Of a stretch of DNA of 64,000 bases, positions 1-7,451 are shown in pieces (position 1 is the first letter of the stretch; each line of letters begins with the position of its first letter). The notes under the pieces were generated by a model, which saw only the letters and a list, made by a program, of their open reading frames with translations, had not been told where the DNA came from and ran no database searches. A program made the translations under genes and the position numbers. This stretch comes from Cryobacterium sp. Y29 (GTDB taxonomy: Bacteria; Actinomycetota; Actinomycetes; Actinomycetales; Microbacteriaceae). The stretch spans positions 124,001 through 188,000 of the forward strand of contig NZ_PJJN01000034.1 in the NCBI RefSeq assembly GCF_002929825.1, read 5' to 3'.

Positions 1-3000
1 GTGCTCGTCGCCGACCGCACGGTCACGGCGCCCACCGCCGCCACCGCAATCACGGTCGCCGCCCCGATGGCCGGCGCCGGCGTATCCGGAGTGTCACCCG
101 TAGGTGCCATGGTCGACGACTCAACTTGGGCCGAGACCGGCTTCGCGTGGCGCGTTGTCGGCTCGCCCGACTGGACCCCCCTCGGCACCGCCGAGGACAC
201 CACCCCCCGGGTCTTCCACGACACGGCCGGTCTGGCCGATGGCACCCTGGTCGAGTACCGTGCGGTGACCACGGATGCCGCGGGCCAGCGCGCGGCCGCC
301 TCCACCTTCGCCTCCGTGGGCAACACGGTTAGCCTGGCCGAAACGGGCACCTCGGCGCCCGCCATCGACCTCGTCACCGTGGCCGGTGACCTGAACTCGG
401 AGATCGGCTGCGCGGGCGACTGGCAGCCCGGCTGCGAGGCAGCCAAACTCACCCAGCGCGCCGACGGCATTTACGCCGGCACCTTCGATCTGCCGGCCGG
501 AACCTACGAATACAAGATCGCGATCAACGGCTCCTGGGACGTCAACTACGGGGCCGGTGGCGTGCCGAATGGCTCGAACGTCTCCTTCACCGCGCCCGGC
601 GGACCGGTCACCTTCTACTTCGACCCCCGCAACAACTTCTTCCAAAACACCGCGCAAGGCCCGATCGTCGTAGCCGCCGGTTCCTTCCAGGAGGAAGCCG
701 GATGTCCCGCGGATTGGACACCCGACTGTCTCGCCACGTGGCTGCAGGACGTCGACGGCGACGGCATCCTCACCTGGACCACCAGCACCCTGCCCACCGG
801 CAGTTACGAAGGCAAGGTGGCGCACAATCTCAGTTGGAACGAGAACTACGGCGCGAACGGCGCGCCGAACGGCGCCAACATCGGCTTCAATGTGACCGAC
901 GGAGAAGCGACCGCCTTCAGCTACGATCTGGCCAGCCACGTGCTCACCATTGACACCGCCAGCCAACCGCTGGCCGGTACCGGCGCCCAGCGCGCCCACT
1001 GGATCGACGACAAGACGCTGGCCTGGCCGCGCGACCTGCTGCCGGTCAACGCCGACCCCGCCGACCTGGTCTACGCCCTGCACTCCTCGTCCGACGCCAC
1101 GCTGACGCTCGCAGACGGTGCAGTGACCGGCGGCGACACCGTGCAACTCGCCTACGACCCGGCCGGCCTGACCGACGCACAGAAGACGTCGTTCCCAGCG
1201 CTGGCGCACTCCGCCGTGCTGCGACCCGTGGACACGAACCGCGCCGCCGTCGAGCGGCTGCTCACCACGCAACTGCAGGTCAGCCAGGCCGGGTCCGACG
1301 GGGTGCTCACCGCGCTCACCGGGGTGCAACTGCCCGGGGTGCTCGACGACCTCTACGCGGATGCCGCGGCCTCCACGACGCTCGGTGTCACCTGGTCGAA
1401 GGAACGGCCGAGCGTCGCAGTTTGGGCGCCGACGGCGCAAAAGGTGGACCTGCTCGTCTGGACCGCCGGCGATGCCGCCGAACCCGAGCGGGTCACCCTC
1501 AATCGCCAGAAGGACGGCACCTGGTCGGCGAGCGGCGCCAAGGACTGGGCCGACGCATCCTTCGTGTTCGAGGTGACGGTGTTCGCACCCAGCACGGGCA
1601 CCATCGAAGTGAACCAGGTCACCGACCCGTACTCGGTGGCGCTGACGATCAACTCCACGCGTTCGGTGTTCGTCGACCTGGCGAACAAAGATTACCGGCC
1701 GAAGAAGTGGGAGAAAGCCGAGTCGCCCACGATCGACAACCCCGTCGACCGGTCGATCTACGAGCTGCACGTTCGGGACTTCTCAATTTCCGACGAGACC
1801 ATGCCCGAAGCTCTGCGCGGCACCTATGGCGCGTTCGATGTGGACAGTGCCGGTACCAGGCACCTGGCCGAGCTGGCGGATGCCGGGCTGAACACCGTGC
1901 ACCTGCTGCCGACGTTCGACATCGCCACCATCGAGGAAGACCGCGCTGCGCAGGCCACGCCTGCGTGCGACCTCGAATCATTCGGTCCGGCCTCACCCGA
2001 GCAGCAGGCCTGCATTCAAGCCACTGCCGACACCGATGGCTTCAACTGGGGATACGACCCGCTGCATTTCCAGGCCTCAGAGGGCTCGTACGCGGTGAAC
2101 CCACGCGGCGGGGCCCGAGTGGCCGAGTTCCGCGGCATGGTCGGGGCCTTGCACGAGGACGGCCTGCAGGTCGTGCTCGACAAAGTCTTCAACCACACGA
2201 ACGCCAGCGGCCAGGCCGCCACGTCGGTGCTCGATCGCGTCGTACCCGGCTATTACCACCGGCTGAACCCGCTCGGAGCGGTCGAAACGTCCACCTGCTG
2301 CCAGAACGTGGCCACCGAACACCAGATGGCCGAACGGCTGATGGTCGACTCGACCGTGCTCTGGGCCCGGGAATACAAGGTCGACGGATTTCGGTTCGAC
2401 CTCATGGGGCACCACTCCACGGCCAACCTGCTCGCAGTACGGGCGGCCCTCAACCAGCTCACCGAGAAGAAGGACGGCGTCGACGGCAAGGCAATCTACC
2501 TCTACGGCGAGGGCTGGAACTTCGGCGAGGTAGCCGACAACGCCCTATTCGAGCAGGCGACGCAGGGTCAGCTCGGCGGCACCGGCATCGGTACCTTCAA
2601 CGACCGGCTGCGTGACGCCGTGCACGGCGGCAGCCCCGTCGATGGCGGCACCGTGCAGCAGCAGGGTTTCGGCACCGGTCTCGGCACCGACCCGAACGGC
2701 GCGGCCATCAACGGCACGCCAGAGCAAGCACTCGAGCAGCTGACCCAGGCCAGCGACCTCGTGCGACTCGGACTGGCCGCGAATCTGCGGGACTTTAGCT
2801 TCGTGACCGCCGACGGAACCGTCAAGCGCGGCGACGAACTGGACTACAACGGGTCACCGGCCGGCTATGCCGACCAGCCGGCCGAGGTGATCAACTACGT
2901 CGACGCGCACGACAACGAGACGCTCTTCGACCTTCTCGCCCTCAAGATGCCGGCCGACTCGGCGATGACCGACCGGGTGCGGATGAACACCCTGTCCCTG

Positions 3001-3642
3001 GCGACCGCGACCCTGTCCCAGGCTCCGTCGCTGTGGCACGCCGGCACCGACCTGCTGCGCTCCAAGTCCCTCGACCGGGACAGCTACAACGCCGGCGACT
3101 GGTTCAACCGCATCGATTGGACCGGCCAGACGAACAACTTCGGGGTGGGGCTGCCGTCGGCGGGATCCAACCAGGACAAGTGGGACATCCAGCGCCCGTT
3201 GCTGGAAAACCCGGCTCTCGTGCCGACACCGGCCGACATCGCCGCGGCGTCGAGCCAGGCCAAGGACCTGCTGCGGCTCAAGCAGTCGACCGAGCTTTTC
3301 CGGCTCGGTGACGCCACGCTCATCACGCGGAAGCTGAGTTTTCCAGCCAGCGGACCCACGGCCATCCCCGGTGTCATCGTCATGCGCATCGACGACACCG
3401 TCGGCACGGATGTCGATCGCAGGCTGGACGGGCTGATCACTGTGTTCAACGCGAGCCCCGAGGCGCAGACCATCACCCTGGCAGACCTGGCCGGCATGAC
3501 CTACACGCTCAGTAGCATCCAGGCCAATGGCACGGATGCCGTGGTCAAGACAACCACCTGGGACCGGGTGTCCGGCACGGTCACCGTGCCTGCCCGCACC
3601 GTGGCGGTGCTCGTGGACGACCAGAAGAAGCGGGGGAAGTAG
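1..3642 (+). CDS. pulA: Pullulanase-type alpha-1,6-glucosidase, 5' end outside the window
   Basis: Glycoside hydrolase family 13 debranching enzyme that cleaves alpha-1,6 bonds of pullulan, amylopectin or glycogen, probably outside the cell. The frame is open from base 1, so the true start and any signal peptide are missing. Using window codon numbers, two X25-type starch-associated modules lie at about 120-215 and 222-320 (both with a YG-A/G-NG-PNG-N core). A CBM48-like domain follows at about 470-570 (SVAVWAPTAQKVDLLVW), then the catalytic barrel from about 585. Catalytic residues are visible: nucleophile Asp800 in DGFRFDLMGH, acid/base Glu837 in YGEGWNF, and Asp971 in YVDAHDNET. The C-terminus is a beta domain ending in a lysine-rich KKRGK. 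No partner genes are in view. A coaA remnant starts right after the stop codon in the same frame, which suggests this gene arrived by a rearrangement. Confidence 0.93.
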   Translation: MLVADRTVTAPTAATAITVAAPMAGAGVSGVSPVGAMVDDSTWAETGFAWRVVGSPDWTPLGTAEDTTPRVFHDTAGLADGTLVEYRAVTTDAAGQRAAASTFASVGNTVSLAETGTSAPAIDLVTVAGDLNSEIGCAGDWQPGCEAAKLTQRADGIYAGTFDLPAGTYEYKIAINGSWDVNYGAGGVPNGSNVSFTAPGGPVTFYFDPRNNFFQNTAQGPIVVAAGSFQEEAGCPADWTPDCLATWLQDVDGDGILTWTTSTLPTGSYEGKVAHNLSWNENYGANGAPNGANIGFNVTDGEATAFSYDLASHVLTIDTASQPLAGTGAQRAHWIDDKTLAWPRDLLPVNADPADLVYALHSSSDATLTLADGAVTGGDTVQLAYDPAGLTDAQKTSFPALAHSAVLRPVDTNRAAVERLLTTQLQVSQAGSDGVLTALTGVQLPGVLDDLYADAAASTTLGVTWSKERPSVAVWAPTAQKVDLLVWTAGDAAEPERVTLNRQKDGTWSASGAKDWADASFVFEVTVFAPSTGTIEVNQVTDPYSVALTINSTRSVFVDLANKDYRPKKWEKAESPTIDNPVDRSIYELHVRDFSISDETMPEALRGTYGAFDVDSAGTRHLAELADAGLNTVHLLPTFDIATIEEDRAAQATPACDLESFGPASPEQQACIQATADTDGFNWGYDPLHFQASEGSYAVNPRGGARVAEFRGMVGALHEDGLQVVLDKVFNHTNASGQAATSVLDRVVPGYYHRLNPLGAVETSTCCQNVATEHQMAERLMVDSTVLWAREYKVDGFRFDLMGHHSTANLLAVRAALNQLTEKKDGVDGKAIYLYGEGWNFGEVADNALFEQATQGQLGGTGIGTFNDRLRDAVHGGSPVDGGTVQQQGFGTGLGTDPNGAAINGTPEQALEQLTQASDLVRLGLAANLRDFSFVTADGTVKRGDELDYNGSPAGYADQPAEVINYVDAHDNETLFDLLALKMPADSAMTDRVRMNTLSLATATLSQAPSLWHAGTDLLRSKSLDRDSYNAGDWFNRIDWTGQTNNFGVGLPSAGSNQDKWDIQRPLLENPALVPTPADIAAASSQAKDLLRLKQSTELFRLGDATLITRKLSFPASGPTAIPGVIVMRIDDTVGTDVDRRLDGLITVFNASPEAQTITLADLAGMTYTLSSIQANGTDAVVKTTTWDRVSGTVTVPARTVAVLVDDQKKRGK

Positions 3643-3645
3643 CCG

Positions 3646-3832
3646 GGAGCGGGCGGGGCGTTCGCCAACCCCAACTCGTTCTTCCACCGCTACGCGGCGC
3701 TCACCGAAGACGAAGCGCGCGGCAAGGCACGCAGCATCTGGACCAGCGTCAACCAGCCCAACCTACTGCAGAACCTACGTCCAACCCGGTCGCGCGCGAC
3801 CCTGGTACTGCGTACTGCTACGCAAGGTCTGA
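3646..3832 (+). pseudogene. 3' remnant of type I pantothenate kinase (coaA)
   Basis: The translation starting just after the pulA stop reads [20 protein letters not shown] and then [14 protein letters not shown]...[11 protein letters not shown]. This matches the C-terminal end of type I pantothenate kinase, where I recall a family pattern of W-INxPNL-xNI-PTR-RA-LVLRK. Only about 55 codons remain and there is no start codon or kinase P-loop. Near the end, the block GTACTGCGTACTGCTACGC looks like a small internal duplication that shifts the frame; in the shifted frame the text becomes LLRKV followed by TGA at 3830-3832, as expected for a family C-terminus. The fragment converges on glmM, a plausible ancestral neighbour. 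An intact kinase should exist elsewhere, perhaps just left of the window. Confidence 0.8.
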
Positions 3833-3858
3833 CCCCCGCGCACACACGCGCTCTGTGC

Positions 3859-3930
3859 GGACGGGGCCTGGGCCCCGAACGCGGGCCCAGTTTATAGGCT
3901 GGGCCCGGGGACGGGGCCCGGGCCCCGTCC
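3859..3930. repeat. GC-rich double-palindrome intergenic repeat, copy 1
   Basis: There are three consecutive palindromes: an imperfect GGACGGGGCC-type arm (3859-3877), a GGGCCCAGTTTATA...CTGGGCCC palindrome (3883-3906), and a perfect palindrome built from GGACGGGGCCC and its reverse complement (3909-3930). The block ends 7 bases before the glmM stop codon and also lies 3' of the converging pulA/coaA remnant. Related copies lie at 40911-40978 and 42335-42408. It could act as a bidirectional terminator or be a REP-like mobile repeat. Confidence 0.8.
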
Positions 3931-3937
3931 GGTAGGG

Positions 3938-5299
3938 CTAGAGGGGCAGGCGCTCCCGCACCACGTCGGCAAGGGAGTGCGCCAGGCGGTCGGCAGTCGG
4001 CTGGTCGGCGGCTTCCACCATGACGCGCACCATCGGCTCGGTGCCGGAGGGGCGCAGCAGCACCCGACCGGTGTCGCCGAGTTCGGCTTCGGCCGCGAGT
4101 ACGGCTTGGGCGATGTCGTCATCGGCGCCGAGACCCGTGTGGTTGACACCACGCACGTTCACCAGAATCTGCGGGTACACCGTCATAACGGAGGCCAATT
4201 CGGCCAGCGTCTTACCGGTGCGCGCCATTTCGGCCACGAGGTGAAGCCCGGTGAGAATACCGTCACCCGTGGTGGCGTACTTGGTCATGATGACGTGACC
4301 GGACTGTTCGCCGCCGAGGGAATACCCGTGGGCGTTGAGTTCTTCGAGCACGTACCGGTCGCCGACCTTGGTCTGCACCACGGTGATGTCGTTGGCCGCC
4401 ATGGCCTTCCGCAGGCCGAGGTTGCTCATGACGGTCGCCACGAGTGTGCGGTCTTTCAGCACCCCGCGTTCGGCCATCGACACGGCGAGGATCGCCATGA
4501 TCTGGTCGCCGTCGACAATGTTGCCATCGCGGTCCACCGCGAGGCACCGGTCGGCGTCGCCATCGTGCGCAATACCGACGTCGGCACCGTGTTCGAGCAC
4601 GGCTCGGGCGAGGTTGTCGAGGTGGGTCGAGCCCACGCCATCGTTGATGTTGAGACCGTCAGGGTCGGCGCCGATCACGGTGAGGCGAGCGCCGGCATCC
4701 GTGAACACCTGCGGCGACACGCCGGCGGCTGCGCCGTGGGCGCAGTCGAGCACGACGTGGATGCCATCGAGGCGGTGCGGCAAAGTGCCGAGCAGGTGCA
4801 CCACGTAGCGGTCTTCAGCGTCGGCAAAACGACGAATGCGCCCTACGTCGCCGGCGATCGGCATCAGCGTGTCGCGACCGATATAGGACTCGATACGGTC
4901 CTCGACGTCGTCGGGAAGTTTGGTTCCGCCGTAGGCGAAGATTTTGATGCCGTTATCGGGCGCCGCGTTGTGGGAGGCAGATATCATCACACCGAAGTCG
5001 GCACCGATATCGTTGATCAGAAAGGCTGCGGCGGGTGTTGGGATCACTCCGGCGTCGAGCACGTCGACACCGCTGGAGGCCAGGCCGGCCGAGACGGCAG
5101 CGTTGAGGAATTCACCGGAAATTCGCGGGTCGCGGGCGACCACTGCCACGGGGCGGCGGCCCGCTGCGAGGCGTGCTTGGGCACGACGACCCTTGGTCAG
5201 CACTGCGGCGCTGGCTTGGGCAAGGCTCAGGGCCAGGCCAGCCGTGAGATCACGGTTGGCCAGGCCCCGAACGCCGTCCGTGCCGAACAGACGAGTCAT
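3938..5299 (-). CDS. glmM: Phosphoglucosamine mutase
   Basis: Converts glucosamine-6-phosphate to glucosamine-1-phosphate, the step before UDP-GlcNAc in peptidoglycan precursor synthesis; cytoplasmic. The 453 aa match the usual family length. All four alpha-phosphohexomutase signatures are visible: the FGTDGVRG start, the phosphoserine loop ISASHN with active Ser at about 109, the metal loop DGDADR, and the C-terminal phosphate-binding loop [18 protein letters not shown], the sugar-binding loop, is also present. ATG start at 5299, 19 bases after the rpsI stop, so it is probably cotranscribed with rplM-rpsI, an arrangement common in actinobacteria. A palindromic repeat follows its stop. Confidence 0.98.
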   Translation of the reverse strand: MTRLFGTDGVRGLANRDLTAGLALSLAQASAAVLTKGRRAQARLAAGRRPVAVVARDPRISGEFLNAAVSAGLASSGVDVLDAGVIPTPAAAFLINDIGADFGVMISASHNAAPDNGIKIFAYGGTKLPDDVEDRIESYIGRDTLMPIAGDVGRIRRFADAEDRYVVHLLGTLPHRLDGIHVVLDCAHGAAAGVSPQVFTDAGARLTVIGADPDGLNINDGVGSTHLDNLARAVLEHGADVGIAHDGDADRCLAVDRDGNIVDGDQIMAILAVSMAERGVLKDRTLVATVMSNLGLRKAMAANDITVVQTKVGDRYVLEELNAHGYSLGGEQSGHVIMTKYATTGDGILTGLHLVAEMARTGKTLAELASVMTVYPQILVNVRGVNHTGLGADDDIAQAVLAAEAELGDTGRVLLRPSGTEPMVRVMVEAADQPTADRLAHSLADVVRERLPL

Positions 5300-5318
5300 A
5301 TCGTCGTCGGCTTTCGGG

Positions 5319-5804
5319 TTAGCGCTTGCTGAACTGAGGTGCCTTACGGGCCTTCTTGAGTCCAGCCTTCTTACGCTCCTTGACTCGAGCGTCGCGGCTG
5401 AGGAAGCCGTTCTTCTTGAGGATGGCGCGGTTGTTCTCTTCGTCGATCAGGTTGAGCGAGCGTGCGATGCCGAGGCGAAGCGCGCCGGCCTGGCCGGACG
5501 GGCCACCACCGGTGATGCGGGCGATGACGTCGTACGAGCCGAGCAGGTCAAGCACCTTGAACGGGTCGTTGATCAGTTGCTGGTGCAGCTTGTTCGGGAA
5601 GTAGTCGGCGAACTCGCGGCCGTTCACAACGATCGTTCCGGAGCCGGGGACGATGCGCACACGGGCGATAGCCTGCTTGCGACGGCCAACGGCTGCGCCG
5701 GGAACGTTGAGGACGGCGCGGGGCACCTTGGTTACGGTTTCGGCCGGAGTCTCGGTGGAATAGCTCTCCGGAGCCTGGTCAATCTGGTCTGCGATCTTCG
5801 CCAC
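5319..5804 (-). CDS. rpsI: 30S ribosomal protein S9
   Basis: Small-subunit head protein whose C-terminal tail reaches the P-site tRNA; the tail here ends in the canonical SKR. 161 aa, with about 35 residues of N-terminal extension ([18 protein letters not shown]...) ahead of the conserved core [11 protein letters not shown] and [20 protein letters not shown] start at 5804 with an AAGGAT Shine-Dalgarno upstream. It follows rplM at 50 bases and precedes glmM at 19 bases. The rplM-rpsI pair is almost universal in bacteria and is read from the promoter overlapping the end of truA. Confidence 0.98.
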   Translation of the reverse strand: MAKIADQIDQAPESYSTETPAETVTKVPRAVLNVPGAAVGRRKQAIARVRIVPGSGTIVVNGREFADYFPNKLHQQLINDPFKVLDLLGSYDVIARITGGGPSGQAGALRLGIARSLNLIDEENNRAILKKNGFLSRDARVKERKKAGLKKARKAPQFSKR

Positions 5805-5854
5805 GATGATGGGAATCCTTTTTATCTAAGAGTCGAGAAGTCTGGATGCCGGCG

Positions 5855-6301
5855 CTACTGCGCGACCTGGCTGAGGGTATACGGCGTGGGCTGCTGAGCG
5901 GAGTGCGGGTGCTCAGGGCCGGCGTACACCTTCAGCTTGGTGAGCTGGGCGCGACCGAGCGAGTTCTTCGGCAGCATGCCGCGAATCGCTTTTTCAACCG
6001 CACGGGTCGGGTGCTTCTCGAGCATCTCGGAGTAGTTGGTCGCCGTGAGGCCGCCCGGGTAACCGGAGTGGCGGTACGCGATCTTCAGGTCGAGCTTCTT
6101 GCCGGTGAGGGCAACCTTCTCAGCGTTGACGATGATGACGAAGTCGCCACCGTCCATGTGCGGGGAGAAGGTGGCCTTGTGCTTGCCGCGCAGCAGGATT
6201 GCCGCGTGGCTGGCCAGACGTCCGAGAACGATATCGGTGGCATCGATGACGACCCAGTCGTGCTGGAGTTCGCTTGCCTTGGGGGTGTAAGTGCGCGTCA
6301 C
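5855..6301 (-). CDS. rplM: 50S ribosomal protein L13
   Basis: Early-assembly large-subunit protein. I take the GTG at 6301, giving 148 aa that begin [13 protein letters not shown], because this matches the family N-terminus; the frame stays open for about 43 more codons upstream without resembling L13. Conserved stretches include [14 protein letters not shown], the [20 protein letters not shown] region and [10 protein letters not shown] purine-rich AAGAAAG element precedes the start. The leader from the predicted promoter (6437-6465) is about 130 bases and contains a hairpin GTTCTC...GAGAAC. It shares a 17-base start block with infA. Confidence 0.97.
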   Translation of the reverse strand: MTRTYTPKASELQHDWVVIDATDIVLGRLASHAAILLRGKHKATFSPHMDGGDFVIIVNAEKVALTGKKLDLKIAYRHSGYPGGLTATNYSEMLEKHPTRAVEKAIRGMLPKNSLGRAQLTKLKVYAGPEHPHSAQQPTPYTLSQVAQ

Positions 6302-6433
6302 TGTTGTGCTGCTTTCTTCTTTTTCGAACGGAGGTGTTCGTGAATCCCGCTCCGGGTGTGTTCTCGTGAGGAGAACACTGTCGATGGAGGGCTCACGTTC
6401 GGGTGCCGCGCTGCAACGCACAGACACCAAGGG

Positions 6434-7384
6434 TCAACGATAGTCGGCCGCGACCGTGGGCGCAACTTGGGCAGTGGCCGGCAGTGACCGCCGGTTGCGC
6501 GTGTCGATGGCACGCTGTGCCAAGGAAGCGTCATCGGGGTAACCGACGTCGACGAGTGTGAGGCCGTGCGCCTGCATCACCTTGAACTCGCTGATGCGGT
6601 GTTTGTCGAAGTGCAGGTGGGCAAGGGTACTACCGTCGAGGCGCCCCTCCCCCACTGCCACGCAGGCACCGACCATGGCGCGCACCATGCTGTGGCAGAA
6701 GGCATCCGCTTTGATACTGGCAATAACCAGCCCATCGTCGTCGCGGTACCAGCGAAAGTCCTGCACGGTGCGAATGGTCGTAGCCCCCGGGCGCGGCTTG
6801 CAGTATGCGGCAAAGTCGTGCAGGCCGACCAATGTCGCCGCTGCGGCGTCCATCGCGGCGAGGTCCAATTTAAACGGATGCCACGTCGTGCGCAGGCGCT
6901 GCTGCGGGTCGTGCAGGGCGAGCGGATCGGCGATGCGATATTCGTAGCGGCGCCACATGGCCGAGAACCGGGCGTCGAAGCCACCGGGCACGACCGTGGC
7001 GCGGCGCAGCACGATGTCGGGCTTGGTGACGAGGATGCCGCCGAGGCGGCGCAGCACAGCAGTGCCGAGGTCGACCGGTGGGCGGTTACCGGTGCCCCGC
7101 TGGATACGGACGAGGGAGTGGGCTTGTTCGGCAGTGAGGTCGAAGTGGGCAACCTGCCCGCGGGCGTGCACCCCGGCATCCGTGCGGCCGGCGACGATGA
7201 GGGTGGGATGCGGGGGAAAGCTTTGCAGGATGCCCGCGAGCCCCTTTTCGATGTCGGCCTGAACGGTGCGAAAGCCAGGCTGCCGGGCCCAACCGGTGAA
7301 ATCGGTGCCATCGTAGGCAAGGTCGAGGCGGATGCGCGTGGAGCCGAGCGCTGCGTTCGCGGCGCGGGGCACGAAAAGATTCAC
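6434..7384 (-). CDS. truA: tRNA pseudouridine(38-40) synthase TruA
   Basis: Isomerises uridines 38-40 in the tRNA anticodon arm. 316 aa from a GTG at 7384. The catalytic aspartate motif GRTDAGVHARGQVAHFD is intact, with RIRLDLAYDGTDFTGWARQP near the N-terminus and FCHSMVRAMVGA in the second half. In many actinobacteria truA follows rplQ; here an acyltransferase and two GNAT genes lie between them, so truA is no longer adjacent to rplQ. Its stop codon overlaps the predicted rplM promoter. The Shine-Dalgarno is weak (AGG, 9 bases upstream). The first 15 residues are less conserved, so the exact start is less certain. Confidence 0.96.
   Translation of the reverse strand: MNLFVPRAANAALGSTRIRLDLAYDGTDFTGWARQPGFRTVQADIEKGLAGILQSFPPHPTLIVAGRTDAGVHARGQVAHFDLTAEQAHSLVRIQRGTGNRPPVDLGTAVLRRLGGILVTKPDIVLRRATVVPGGFDARFSAMWRRYEYRIADPLALHDPQQRLRTTWHPFKLDLAAMDAAAATLVGLHDFAAYCKPRPGATTIRTVQDFRWYRDDDGLVIASIKADAFCHSMVRAMVGACVAVGEGRLDGSTLAHLHFDKHRISEFKVMQAHGLTLVDVGYPDDASLAQRAIDTRNRRSLPATAQVAPTVAADYR
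6437..6465 (-). promoter_or_regulatory. Predicted rplM-rpsI-glmM promoter
   Basis: On the minus strand a -35 TTGCGC (6460-6465), a 17-base spacer and a -10 TATCGT (6437-6442). The -10 is followed at once by TTGACCCTTGGTGTCTG (6421-6437), which shares its first T with the -10. The infA promoter has the same 17 bases in the same register. The promoter overlaps the truA stop codon. Confidence 0.55.
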
Positions 7385-7451
7385 GAGGGTAAGCCTAGGC
7401 GGCGCGCTCGGGTTATCGTTGAGTCCGGCCTATGGCCTACCCCCATAAAGA

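Noticed and set aside
3977-5332. Long open frame (451 codons) opposite glmM
   Set aside because: It is the antisense of a clear glmM; the translation is His/Val/Gly-rich with no family motifs, as expected for complement frames in GC-rich genes.
5855-6430. Longer L13 start at 6430
   Set aside because: The extra 43 residues have no similarity to L13 and would run through the predicted leader; GTG at 6301 matches the family N-terminus.
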